NCBI GenBank assembly: GCA_900550175.1
Contig: URQX01000008.1
Location: 1 to 27,978, forward strand
Direction of reading: 5' to 3'
From: an uncultured Veillonella sp.
GTDB taxonomy: Bacteria; Bacillota; Negativicutes; Veillonellales; Veillonellaceae
Length of the DNA: 27,978 nt
Shown here piece by piece: positions 16,947-24,970 of this stretch (position 1 is its first letter; the number at the start of each line of letters is the position of its first letter). The notes beneath the pieces are model-generated. The model searched no databases, was not told the origin of the DNA, and saw only the letters and a list, made by a program, of their open reading frames with translations. The position numbers and the translations under genes are program-made.

Positions 16947-16986
16947 TTTGTGCGTTAGTCTAAAGTCGTATAAGCAATACAAATAA

Positions 16987-17047
16987 AAATATCCCCTATA
17001 GATATATGAACTTATATCTGTAGGGGATATTTATTTGCATTTTTTAT
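16987..17047 (+). terminator. Terminator after gatB
   Basis: A long stem pairs AAATATCCCCTA plus TAGATATA with TATATCTG plus TAGGGGATATTT around a short loop near 17008-17012. The T stretch after it is broken (TTATTTGC, then TTTTTT at 17040-17045) but dense. The stem is one of the strongest in the window. Confidence 0.82.
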
Positions 17048-17056
17048 ATTAAAGTA

Positions 17057-17065
17057 TGGTATAAT
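17057..17065 (+). promoter_or_regulatory. Extended -10 promoter of the small membrane protein gene
   Basis: TGGTATAAT is a perfect extended -10 element; a TTGCAT at 17035-17040 is a poor -35 at 19 bases. The start would be near 17072, downstream of the first in-frame ATG (17069), which supports the later start codon at 17114. Confidence 0.55.
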
Positions 17066-17113
17066 AAGTTGTATAAAATTAATTATTATTTTGGTCATAT
17101 AAAGGACTTAACA

Positions 17114-17530
17114 ATGAATGATCAACACAATATAAATAACAATCAAAATACATATAGAAGTAGTGATCGTAGTGATAGCTACAGTAGTAATACACGTGCG
17201 GCAGAACCTAATACACGCGTATTATCTGATGACGAACGCCGTGAGTTTGATGGTGTAACCATTGAAGAGGTAGGAGACTCTGTTCATGTGGACTCTACAC
17301 CTAGTAATATGAACGAAGAGTATCAACGCGGTGAAGAGTACAATCAATATGGGCCACATGTTAAGGTGTATAGCTTTAATAGTACAAGCTGGCTTAGTCG
17401 TATCATTTTGATTATCATATTAGCTGTTGTTTTAGCAGCTGTTGTATTCTTCGGTGGCATTATCCTCTCTGTAGTAGGAGTTGTCATTTTAGTGGGTGCT
17501 ATTGTTTCCTTTATCTTTGGGCTCTTTTAA
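17114..17530 (+). CDS. Hypothetical protein with polar N-terminus and C-terminal membrane hairpin
   Basis: I do not recognise this 138-residue protein. The first 90 residues are polar and rich in Asn, Ser, Arg and acidic residues, with low complexity at the start (DQHNINNNQN). Residues 94-138 are a nearly unbroken hydrophobic stretch long enough for two membrane helices (about 96-113 and 115-137) and end in FGLF. It has no signal peptide and no cysteines, so an inner-membrane protein with a cytoplasmic tail is the simplest reading. The start at 17114 has an AAAGGA ribosome site eight bases upstream; an ATG 45 bases earlier lacks one. It follows the gatB terminator and precedes a separate promoter for the radical SAM gene, so it may be a single-gene unit. 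Confidence 0.75.
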   Translation: MNDQHNINNNQNTYRSSDRSDSYSSNTRAAEPNTRVLSDDERREFDGVTIEEVGDSVHVDSTPSNMNEEYQRGEEYNQYGPHVKVYSFNSTSWLSRIILIIILAVVLAAVVFFGGIILSVVGVVILVGAIVSFIFGLF

Positions 17531-17539
17531 TGGTATAAT
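17531..17539 (+). promoter_or_regulatory. Extended -10 promoter of the first radical SAM gene
   Basis: TGGTATAAT begins right after the preceding stop codon. A weak -35 (TTATCT, 17511-17516) lies 17 bases upstream. The start would be near 17546, leaving a leader of about 48 bases that ends in an AAAGGGGA ribosome site. Confidence 0.55.
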
Positions 17540-17593
17540 ATATATATTATGACTAGACGGTGGCTGAGCCATTCGATGATTTAAAGGGGACCT

Positions 17594-19432
17594 ATGAACG
17601 TAGTTTTATCCACATTAAACTCAAAATTTATACATTCCTCCCTGGCTTTGCGGTATCTCAAAGCCTACGGGCAGGCTCACGGACAGGCATACGATATAGT
17701 AGAATATACTATTAATATGCCTGTTTTACATATTCTCAGCGATATTACAGAGCGCAATATAGATGTATTGGGCTTTGCTTGCTATATCTGGAACATCGAA
17801 ATGACCTTACATGTGGTGGACATGGTGAAAGCCGTTCGACCAGATATTAAAATCATTTTAGGTGGACCAGAAGTATCGTTTACGGCCGATGAAATCTTAC
17901 ATCGATGTCATGCTATTGACTATGTTGTACAAGGTGAAGGGGAAGAAGCTTTCTACCAACTCATTAGTGCATTACAAAATGGTAAGGATGGATTAGAAGA
18001 AGAAATCCCTGGGGTACGAGGACGTCATATTTCAGGCGAACTTATGGGCTCTACAGAGGCTGTAGAGGTTAAAGATCTTAGTACCATTCCATTCCCATAT
18101 GTAGAAGAGGATATGGAGGATTTAGAACATAAAATCATTTATTATGAATCCTCTCGCGGATGTCCATTCTCTTGTCAGTATTGCTTATCTGGTAATAAGA
18201 ATACAGTGCGGTTCTTCCCACAGGAGAGAACCTTCAAAGAGTTACAATGGTTTATCGACCATAAGGTAAAGCAAGTTAAATTTGTGGATCGCACTTTTAA
18301 CTGTGCACCACATCATCATCGTCCGTTGATGGAATTTATGCGAGATGCTGATACAGAGACTAACTTCCATTTAGAAATGGAACCTGAGCTCATGACAGAA
18401 TGGGAAACAAATATTCTCTGTGAAACACCACCAGGGCGTATTCAAATCGAAGTGGGCGTACAAAGTACACATAAAAAGACCTTAGACGCTATTAACCGAT
18501 ATAACGATTGGCCGTACATTCAAAAGGCAATTCGTCCTATTATTGAGGCTGGTCGTACACATGTACATATGGATTTAATTGTAGGTTTGCCTTACGAAAA
18601 TAAAGCGCGATTTGGATTATCCTTTAACGATCTTTTCAGCTTACAACCTCATGCGTTGCAAATAGGATTCTTGAAACTATTAAAAGGATCTGGTGTACGC
18701 CGCATGGAGGAATACCAATATATTAGTGATCCGTTAGCGCCATATGAGGTACTAACCACTCATGTATTATCTTATAAAGATATACGCTTTTTAAAGCACT
18801 TTGAAGATGTATTTGAACGCTTCTATAATAGTGAGCGCTTTAGAACTGTTTTTGGCTATATTGGTAGCAAGCTTATTAAGGAACATACTGATACATCAGT
18901 AACTGGTGAAGATACAGCAACAAATCATGTACCACCTATGAAAAAGTATGATCCTAACAAAGTAGAACCTAAAAAAGATGCTTTTTCATATTTCTGTGAA
19001 ATGACACAGGCTTGGCTCGATGCGGGAAATCATAAGGTTAATTTGAAAGATATCGACCAAATTGAGTTTTTGTATAATTTCTTCTTGTCTAAAGGCGATA
19101 AGGTTGCAGCTGAACTATTACAGTACGATACACTTGTTAGCTATCGAGGTAAGGTTCGCAGCGAAGCCGTTGGCTTACCAAAACAAACAAAAAAGCTTTT
19201 ACAAGAAGGGGAAGCATTCTGGCGCAACGAAGAGATTGCATCTCAGTATATTCCAAACTATACATTTAAAGAATGGCGTAAGATTCGTCAACAGTACGTG
19301 GAAATGCCTATGTCTAAGGACACGGCATATGTATTAGGTATAGAAAATGTACCTAGTACACCATTTACAGTAGTGATAGACGTTAATAAAGAGGTAAAAC
19401 CCTTTATACGTCCTGAAATAGAGGCTTGTTAA
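17594..19432 (+). CDS. B12-binding-domain radical SAM protein (DUF4080-like)
   Basis: This 612-residue protein has three parts. Residues 1-140 form a Rossmann-like cobalamin-binding domain (VLGFACYIWNIE, then IILGGPEVS), though the DxHxxG histidine motif of classical B12 enzymes is not evident. A radical SAM core follows, with cluster motif C190-x3-C194-x2-C197 in SRGCPFSCQYC and downstream VDRTFN and IEVGVQS segments. The C-terminal 200 residues are of the DUF4080 type. Reaction and substrate are not known from sequence; members of this class methylate or rearrange unactivated carbons, and some act in anaerobic cofactor or membrane metabolism. It is followed after 39 bases by a second radical SAM gene. 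Confidence 0.88.
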   Translation: MNVVLSTLNSKFIHSSLALRYLKAYGQAHGQAYDIVEYTINMPVLHILSDITERNIDVLGFACYIWNIEMTLHVVDMVKAVRPDIKIILGGPEVSFTADEILHRCHAIDYVVQGEGEEAFYQLISALQNGKDGLEEEIPGVRGRHISGELMGSTEAVEVKDLSTIPFPYVEEDMEDLEHKIIYYESSRGCPFSCQYCLSGNKNTVRFFPQERTFKELQWFIDHKVKQVKFVDRTFNCAPHHHRPLMEFMRDADTETNFHLEMEPELMTEWETNILCETPPGRIQIEVGVQSTHKKTLDAINRYNDWPYIQKAIRPIIEAGRTHVHMDLIVGLPYENKARFGLSFNDLFSLQPHALQIGFLKLLKGSGVRRMEEYQYISDPLAPYEVLTTHVLSYKDIRFLKHFEDVFERFYNSERFRTVFGYIGSKLIKEHTDTSVTGEDTATNHVPPMKKYDPNKVEPKKDAFSYFCEMTQAWLDAGNHKVNLKDIDQIEFLYNFFLSKGDKVAAELLQYDTLVSYRGKVRSEAVGLPKQTKKLLQEGEAFWRNEEIASQYIPNYTFKEWRKIRQQYVEMPMSKDTAYVLGIENVPSTPFTVVIDVNKEVKPFIRPEIEAC

Positions 19433-19471
19433 ATTTCACAAGCGATGATTGGTTAGTTAAATAGGAGTGTT

Positions 19472-20437
19472 ATGACCGATACAACGAGACCAAAACGATA
19501 CCGCATGGTATCTAAATATTATAAAGAAACCTATGGAGAAAAGGTTTATAAATTGCCTGTTGCCTTACCGCTTACGTGTCCAAATCGAGATGGTTCGGCC
19601 GGCGTAGGAGGCTGTACCTTCTGCGGTGAAATCGGTGCGGGCTATGAAAATCGTCCTGCGTGGATGACAGTGCGCATGCAATTAGAGGAAAACATTGCTC
19701 ACATAGGTCCTAAATATAAGGCGAAAAAATTTATACCTTATTATCAAAACTTTAGCAATACCTATTTGGGACTTGATGATTTTAAAAGCTACATGGAACA
19801 AGGCTGCATCGACGAAGCGGTAGGCATTGCTATTGCGACGCGACCAGATTGTATTGCCGATGAATATTTAGACATATTGGCTGATATTAGAGATCGCTTT
19901 CAAAAGGATATCTATATTGAATTAGGATTGCAAACGGTCAATTATGATACATTAGAGAAAATTAATCGGGGTCATGATTTAGCTCAGTTTATTGATGCCG
20001 TATTGCGCATTAAACGATACGGATTTAACGTTACCACACATATGATTGTTAATCTTCCATGGGATACCATGAAAGATACCATCGAAGGGGCCCGTATCTT
20101 ATCAGCACTCGGTGTCGATCAAGTTAAATTACATGCCTTATATATCGTTAAAAATACATTGATGGCTAAGTGGTATCAAGAAGGGCAATTTACCTTAATT
20201 AGTGCTGAGGAATATGCTGATCGGGTTGTGAATTTTGTTCGTCACTTGCATCCTGACATTGTATTACAACGTCTTGTAGGCCGAGCACCTGAAGATAATA
20301 CGTTATTTACGAATTGGTCTATGGGATGGTGGCGAGTTCAAGACTTAATTGATGATAAGTTAGACGAACTGGATGCCCATCAAGGTGATTTATGTGATTA
20401 TTTAAACGGCAAAGCCGTTCGTAAGTTTATAGATTAG
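19472..20437 (+). CDS. TIGR01212-family radical SAM protein (YhcC-like)
   Basis: This 321-residue radical SAM enzyme does not use the common Cx3Cx2C motif. Its cluster cysteines are spaced C36-x11-C48-x2-C51 (TCPNRD, GGCTFCGEIG), the arrangement of the TIGR01212/YhcC family. Other family marks are YYQNFSNTY, IATRPDCI, ELGLQTVNYDTLEKINRGHD and THMIVNLPWDT. Function in this family is unproven; a role in RNA or tRNA modification has been suggested because of distant similarity to Elp3. It starts behind TAGGAG and its stop overlaps the AGGAGG of phoH, so it is probably co-transcribed with the ribosome and RNA maturation genes that follow. Confidence 0.9.
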   Translation: MTDTTRPKRYRMVSKYYKETYGEKVYKLPVALPLTCPNRDGSAGVGGCTFCGEIGAGYENRPAWMTVRMQLEENIAHIGPKYKAKKFIPYYQNFSNTYLGLDDFKSYMEQGCIDEAVGIAIATRPDCIADEYLDILADIRDRFQKDIYIELGLQTVNYDTLEKINRGHDLAQFIDAVLRIKRYGFNVTTHMIVNLPWDTMKDTIEGARILSALGVDQVKLHALYIVKNTLMAKWYQEGQFTLISAEEYADRVVNFVRHLHPDIVLQRLVGRAPEDNTLFTNWSMGWWRVQDLIDDKLDELDAHQGDLCDYLNGKAVRKFID

Positions 20438-20445
20438 GAGGTTGT

Positions 20446-21459
20446 ATGAGCGAACAAGTATTTACATTTCCTACATATGACCTAGCACAATCCATACTAG
20501 GTCAACATAATCGATATTTACATATGATGCTTGAAGTCATCTCTGTAGATGTAGTGGCACGCGGGGATACTGTCGTTATCAAGGGCGATGAAAAGCAAGT
20601 AGAGGCCCTGTATCGTACGTTAGAGGAACTGGTATTTTTATATCGTGAAGGTAGTACCATCACTGAGTCCCAAGTTCGTATTGCAGCCAAACTCGTTTCT
20701 AATGGCAAAGCTGATGCTGTACATACTATGTTTGAAGATACTTTATCCGTTAACATGCGCGGTAAAAATATTACGCCTAAAACAGAAGGTCAGAAATACT
20801 ATGTAGATAGCATTCGTAAAAATACCATTACCTTTGGCATTGGCCCTGCTGGTACAGGTAAAACATTCCTAGCCGTAGCTTTAGCTGCATTCTATTTAAA
20901 AAACCGCAATGTAGATAAAATTATTTTGACTCGCCCTGCTGTAGAGGCTGGTGAACGGTTAGGCTTCTTACCTGGTGAATTACAAGACAAGGTAGATCCA
21001 TATTTGAGACCTCTTTATGATGCATTACATGAAATGTTTGGTATCGAGCAAGTACAACGCTTTATGGAACGCGGTACTATCGAGGTAGCACCATTAGCAT
21101 ATATGCGTGGTCGTACCTTAGAAAATGCCTTCGTTATTCTAGACGAAGCTCAAAATACAACGGCTGAGCAGATGAAAATGTTCTTAACCCGTTTAGGTAA
21201 CAATTCTAAAATGGTAGTCAACGGTGATAAGACACAAATTGACTTGCCACCACGTGTTGTGTCTGGTCTCGGCGAGGCTGAAAAGGTATTGCGTCATGTA
21301 CCTGGTATTAATATGGTTTACTTTAGCGACCAAGACGTTGTTCGTCATGATTTAGTAGGTCGTATTGTAAAAGCTTACGATGCATATCACGAACGTAAGT
21401 TAGCTGGTGAGACTGCGGAAACTAACGCAGTATCCAAAGAGAATATAGCGAAAGGATAA
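20446..21459 (+). CDS. phoH: PhoH-like ATPase
   Basis: PhoH-like proteins are cytosolic P-loop ATPases linked to RNA metabolism and often encoded beside ybeY. The 337-residue product has an N-terminal small alpha/beta domain (residues about 30-100, VVIKGDEKQVEALYRTL) typical of the PhoH/YlaK group. The ATPase domain follows, with Walker A GPAGTGKT at 133-140, TRPAVEAGERLGFLPG, and Walker B VILDEAQN at 230-237. Length is normal. It begins behind a perfect AGGAGG and ends two bases before ybeY, indicating tight coupling. Exact biochemical role is unsettled for the family. Confidence 0.94.
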   Translation: MSEQVFTFPTYDLAQSILGQHNRYLHMMLEVISVDVVARGDTVVIKGDEKQVEALYRTLEELVFLYREGSTITESQVRIAAKLVSNGKADAVHTMFEDTLSVNMRGKNITPKTEGQKYYVDSIRKNTITFGIGPAGTGKTFLAVALAAFYLKNRNVDKIILTRPAVEAGERLGFLPGELQDKVDPYLRPLYDALHEMFGIEQVQRFMERGTIEVAPLAYMRGRTLENAFVILDEAQNTTAEQMKMFLTRLGNNSKMVVNGDKTQIDLPPRVVSGLGEAEKVLRHVPGINMVYFSDQDVVRHDLVGRIVKAYDAYHERKLAGETAETNAVSKENIAKG

Positions 21460-21461
21460 GC

Positions 21462-21938
21462 ATGTATATACATATTAGCTATGATGAAGGAATTCAAGAG
21501 GATTCCAATATTGAGGCCGTTATCCGTAAAGTTTGTGATGAAGTAAGTCGCGTATATGGTCTTGAAGAAGATGAAATGAGTATTTTACTCTGCGATAATG
21601 CTAAGATTCACGAGCTTAATAAGGAATATCGTGGTATTGATAGACCTACCGATGTATTGTCCTTTGCCCTTAATGAAGGGGAAGACTATGAAGGTAGTGA
21701 AGAGGAACATCACTTACTTGGAGATATGATTATTTCCTTAGAGCGCACTCGTGAACAGGCTATCGAATATGGACATAGCTTTGAACGAGAGTTAGCGTAT
21801 TTAACGACCCACAGTTGCTTACATATTTTAGGCTATGACCATATGAACGATGAAGATAAAAAAGAGATGCGTACTGAAGAGGAATTTATCTTAAGTAATC
21901 TCGGTTATGTGCGGGAGGATGCACCATATAATGAATAA
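21462..21938 (+). CDS. ybeY: Endoribonuclease YbeY (rRNA maturation factor)
   Basis: YbeY is a zinc-dependent single-strand endoribonuclease involved in 16S rRNA 3' end maturation and ribosome quality control. The 158-residue protein has the zinc site HSCLHILGYDH with H117, H121 and H127, the RPTDVLSF motif at 61-68 and GDMIIS at 87-92, all diagnostic. It starts two bases after phoH behind AAAGGA, and its last eight bases overlap the era start. Confidence 0.95.
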   Translation: MYIHISYDEGIQEDSNIEAVIRKVCDEVSRVYGLEEDEMSILLCDNAKIHELNKEYRGIDRPTDVLSFALNEGEDYEGSEEEHHLLGDMIISLERTREQAIEYGHSFERELAYLTTHSCLHILGYDHMNDEDKKEMRTEEEFILSNLGYVREDAPYNE

Positions 21939-22830
21939 GAACGAATATTTTAAATCTGGCTTTGTTGCTGTTGTAGGACGCCCTAATGTTGGTAAATCTA
22001 CCTTAATTAATGCCCTTATTGGCGACAAAATTGCTATCGTATCCGATAAGGCTCAAACAACGCGTAACCGCATTATCTGTGTATATACAGATGAAGCAAA
22101 ACAAATTGTTTTCATGGATACGCCAGGTGTACATAAGCCAAAACATAAATTAGGTGAATTCATGGTAGATGCTGCCATTGAGTCCTTAAAAGAAACAGAA
22201 GCTGTTTTATTTGTAGTAGCAGGTAATGAAAAGCGAGGCCCTGGGGACAACTTCATTATTGAACAATTGAAACGTGTAAAGGTTCCTGTATTCTTAGTTG
22301 TTAACAAGATTGATACTCTCAAAAAAGAAGAGCTTTTAGAAGCCATCGTGTCTTATCAAGATGCATATCCATTTGCAGGGGTTATTCCTATTTCTGCAAA
22401 GGATAAAGAGAACCTAAATGAAGTTCTAAATGTATTAGAAGAAACATTACCGGAAGGTCCACAATACTTCCCAGAGGATATGATTACGGACCAACCAGAA
22501 CGTTTAATTATTTCCGATATCGTACGCGAAAAAATCTTATTGTCTACTCGTGACGAAATTCCTCATGCTATCGCTGTAGATGTAGATGAAATGAAAACCC
22601 GTGATGATGGCACAACCTATATTCGCGCTACTATCTACTGTGAACGAGATTCCCAAAAGGGAATCATCATCGGTAAAAAAGGTGCCTTGTTAAAACAACT
22701 CGGTGCTGAAGCGCGTGCAGATATTCAAAAACTATTGGCTACAAAGGTGTATTTAGACCTTTGGGTCAAGGTTAAAAAGGATTGGCGCAATAAATCTGGT
22801 ATGTTATCTGAACTTGGGTATCGAAAATAA
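21931..22830 (+). CDS. era: GTPase Era
   Basis: Era is an essential GTPase that checks 16S rRNA 3' maturation during assembly of the small ribosomal subunit. The ATG at 21931 gives 299 residues, the usual length, with GGGAGGA upstream; an in-frame ATG at 21907 would add eight unusual residues. G motifs are in order: G1 GRPNVGKS at 16-23, G2 region QTTRNR, G3 DTPGVHKP, G4 NKID and G5 ISAK. A C-terminal KH domain carries IIGKKGALLK as its GxxG loop. It overlaps ybeY by eight bases. The dgkA and cdd genes that often sit between ybeY and era in other Firmicutes are absent here. Confidence 0.97.
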   Translation: MNKNEYFKSGFVAVVGRPNVGKSTLINALIGDKIAIVSDKAQTTRNRIICVYTDEAKQIVFMDTPGVHKPKHKLGEFMVDAAIESLKETEAVLFVVAGNEKRGPGDNFIIEQLKRVKVPVFLVVNKIDTLKKEELLEAIVSYQDAYPFAGVIPISAKDKENLNEVLNVLEETLPEGPQYFPEDMITDQPERLIISDIVREKILLSTRDEIPHAIAVDVDEMKTRDDGTTYIRATIYCERDSQKGIIIGKKGALLKQLGAEARADIQKLLATKVYLDLWVKVKKDWRNKSGMLSELGYRK

Positions 22831-22832
22831 TT

Positions 22833-22841
22833 TGATATAAT
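22833..22841 (+). promoter_or_regulatory. Extended -10 promoter between era and the CorC-like gene
   Basis: TGATATAAT lies two bases after the era stop, with only a weak TTGGGT -35 at 22814-22819. The start would be near 22848. It could drive the CorC-like gene and recO independently of the operon. Confidence 0.5.
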
Positions 22842-22883
22842 ATATAGATAACGTATTTCCATAGTTAGATGAAAGGAATAATA

Positions 22884-24215
22884 ATGGATAGTGTAGATGG
22901 CCTGTTACCCATAGGGTTTGGTCTTTTATGTATAGTTTTAATTAACTTTTTTGTGGTCGCAAAGTTCTCCTTTGCTCGTCTTCGTAAAGAGCATGTAGAG
23001 GATATGGATATCCTTTTAGAGAAGGATAGAGAGTTTTTATTAAAACTCTATCAAAACCCTGAGTATTTTTTAAATACGACGCAGTTTTTGATTTTATTCT
23101 TTATTTTGGCTCTTGCTGGTACAGGCACCTATGTATTTGATAACATCGTAGATCGGCTTGTAGCGGTATTTAATGTGCATAGTACATGGATGCACTTCGT
23201 ACTAGATATACTTTTATTATTATTAATTAGCTTAATTGTTTTAATCTTTGGTGAAATCGTACCTAAAGCATTGGGCTTATCGTTCCCAACAAAGTATGTA
23301 AATACCTATAGCCGTATCGTAGTAGCTGCTGGTCGTTTGGTATATCCGTTCATTTGGATTGCTAGCAAAATATCCACTGTTATTTTGGGCTTTTACAAAA
23401 CAAAATATTTAACAGAGCTAGACCTTGTGTACTCTGAAGAAGAAATCCGTATGATGATCTCTCGAAGCCATGAAGAAGGTCAACTAGACCAAGTGGAATC
23501 AGAGTTGATTGACAATGTTTTTAACTTTGTAGACCGTAGAGCTAAAGAGGTTATGGTCCCGCGCCAAGATGTGGACTGTATCTTTGTTGAAGACGGTTAC
23601 GATGAAGCGATGAAATTTATTCGCTCTAAAGCACATACCCGTTATCCTCTATGTGTAGAGGATAAGGATCATATTATTGGTCTCGTTCATATTAAGGATC
23701 TTATGGAACGTCCTAACCAAGCGCGTAAGGATTTACGTAATGTAAAACGAGATATCTTAACTGTGCCAGAGGTAATGAAATTATCCACATTGCTACAATA
23801 CATGAGAACTCGTCGTATCTATCAAGCTGTTGTTGTAGATGAGTACGGTGGTATGGTTGGCCTTGTAGGTCTTGAAGATATTATTGAAGAGCTCGTTGGG
23901 GATATTCAAGATGAACATGAACCACACTTACCAGCTAAAATCGCTTATGCAGATGGGTCCTTCGAGTTTGATGGCAAGGTCCTAGTAGATGAAGTAGAAG
24001 AAATGATGGACGTTGAAATCGACGATTCCGATTCTGATACAATCGGGGGCTATGTATTTGGTCTCTTAGAACGGACACCAATCGTTGGTGATACTGTGGA
24101 TGCATTGGGATATACCTTTGAAGTAACACAAATGCAAGGCTATCGCGTTTCTCGTATTAAAGTAACACCTTTACCAGAAGAGGAAACAACGGAAGAAGAA
24201 CATGAAGAAGCTTAA
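22884..24215 (+). CDS. CNNM/CBS-pair/CorC-type membrane protein (hemolysin-like family)
   Basis: Proteins of this family sit in the inner membrane and are tied to Mg2+/Co2+ export or homeostasis; the name hemolysin is historical. I choose the ATG at 22884 (MDSVDGLLPIG) because GAAAGGA at 22871-22877 is then well placed, giving 443 residues. The order is a CNNM (DUF21) domain of about 190 residues with several membrane helices and the signature FGEIVPKALGL, then two CBS domains (EVMVPRQDVDCI to VVDEYGGMVGLVGLEDIIEELVG), then a C-terminal CorC/HlyC domain (GGYVFGLLERTPIVGD, MQGYRVSRIKV). It ends in a short acidic tail that overlaps the recO start by 14 bases. Confidence 0.9.
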   Translation: MDSVDGLLPIGFGLLCIVLINFFVVAKFSFARLRKEHVEDMDILLEKDREFLLKLYQNPEYFLNTTQFLILFFILALAGTGTYVFDNIVDRLVAVFNVHSTWMHFVLDILLLLLISLIVLIFGEIVPKALGLSFPTKYVNTYSRIVVAAGRLVYPFIWIASKISTVILGFYKTKYLTELDLVYSEEEIRMMISRSHEEGQLDQVESELIDNVFNFVDRRAKEVMVPRQDVDCIFVEDGYDEAMKFIRSKAHTRYPLCVEDKDHIIGLVHIKDLMERPNQARKDLRNVKRDILTVPEVMKLSTLLQYMRTRRIYQAVVVDEYGGMVGLVGLEDIIEELVGDIQDEHEPHLPAKIAYADGSFEFDGKVLVDEVEEMMDVEIDDSDSDTIGGYVFGLLERTPIVGDTVDALGYTFEVTQMQGYRVSRIKVTPLPEEETTEEEHEEA

Positions 24216-24906
24216 TGGTGGTTTTAACACACCTGCCATCGTCATTAGTCGAAAAAAACATAAGCTATACTCTGTATTTACCTTTATTACACCTAGTTTA
24301 GGACTCATTCGTGCATCTATACCGCATAAGCGTATGATGACCATGCGTAATAGTTCCTATTTACGTCCCTTTAGTGCCATGTATATCACAGTAGTACCTG
24401 ATGGTGAATATGTAAATGTAACGCAAATTGATGGTTCCTATGTGGTAGAGTCGTTAGACGTAAATTTAGATAATATTGCTTATGCTGCAGTGGCCAGTGA
24501 GCTGATTCAAGAACTATTTGCTATGTATGATGTAGATCGCAAGGTGTTTGATACCGTTGTAAACTATTCCAAGCAAATTCGTCGTCGTAATGTACAACTA
24601 GGAACTATTATGCTTGGTTGGCAACTATTATCTCTTGCTGGTATTGTACCAAGTGCTAATGCTTTCACTCATCAAGATGGCATCGATCCATTCTGGATAC
24701 AGGTGAAAGAAACAACGAATCTTAGTATTTCTCGTTCTGTGAAAGCTGGATTACCACAAATCCTCGCTTACCAGTGGGGCGAAGACATGCCTATAGAACT
24801 TCCTAAAACAATATGGAAGGAACTTGAAAAGCTATTATTTGCATACTGTGAGCAAGAAATTGGTAAACCATTACAAAGTGTTAAGTTTTTAAATTCCATA
24901 ATTTAA
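24202..24906 (+). CDS. recO: DNA repair protein RecO
   Basis: RecO works with RecR to load RecA onto SSB-coated DNA in gap repair. The 234-residue protein opens with an OB-fold segment (PAIVISRKKHKLYSVFTFITPSLGLIRASIPHKR) and continues with the helical RecO domain (residues about 85-220). Length and position after era support the call. Sequence identity to well-known RecO proteins looks modest, and the zinc-binding cysteines found in some RecO proteins are absent: only one cysteine, near residue 214, is present. The start lies inside the previous gene with GGAAGAAG upstream. A perfect hairpin terminator follows. Confidence 0.85.
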   Translation: MKKLNGGFNTPAIVISRKKHKLYSVFTFITPSLGLIRASIPHKRMMTMRNSSYLRPFSAMYITVVPDGEYVNVTQIDGSYVVESLDVNLDNIAYAAVASELIQELFAMYDVDRKVFDTVVNYSKQIRRRNVQLGTIMLGWQLLSLAGIVPSANAFTHQDGIDPFWIQVKETTNLSISRSVKAGLPQILAYQWGEDMPIELPKTIWKELEKLLFAYCEQEIGKPLQSVKFLNSII

Positions 24907-24913
24907 AGATAGT

Positions 24914-24948
24914 AAAAAGGCAGTTTGAGAAATCAAACTGCCTTTTAT
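24914..24948 (+). terminator. Terminator after recO
   Basis: AAAAGGCAGTTTGA (24915-24928) pairs perfectly with TCAAACTGCCTTTT (24933-24946) around a GAAA loop. The symmetric A and T tails suggest it can act in either direction, though the T run is only four to six bases. Confidence 0.82.
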
Positions 24949-24970
24949 TGGAATATATATGAGGTACTAA

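Noticed and set aside
17069..17113. Longer start for the small membrane protein
   Set aside because: It lies before or at the predicted transcription start and lacks a ribosome site; 17114 has AAAGGA.
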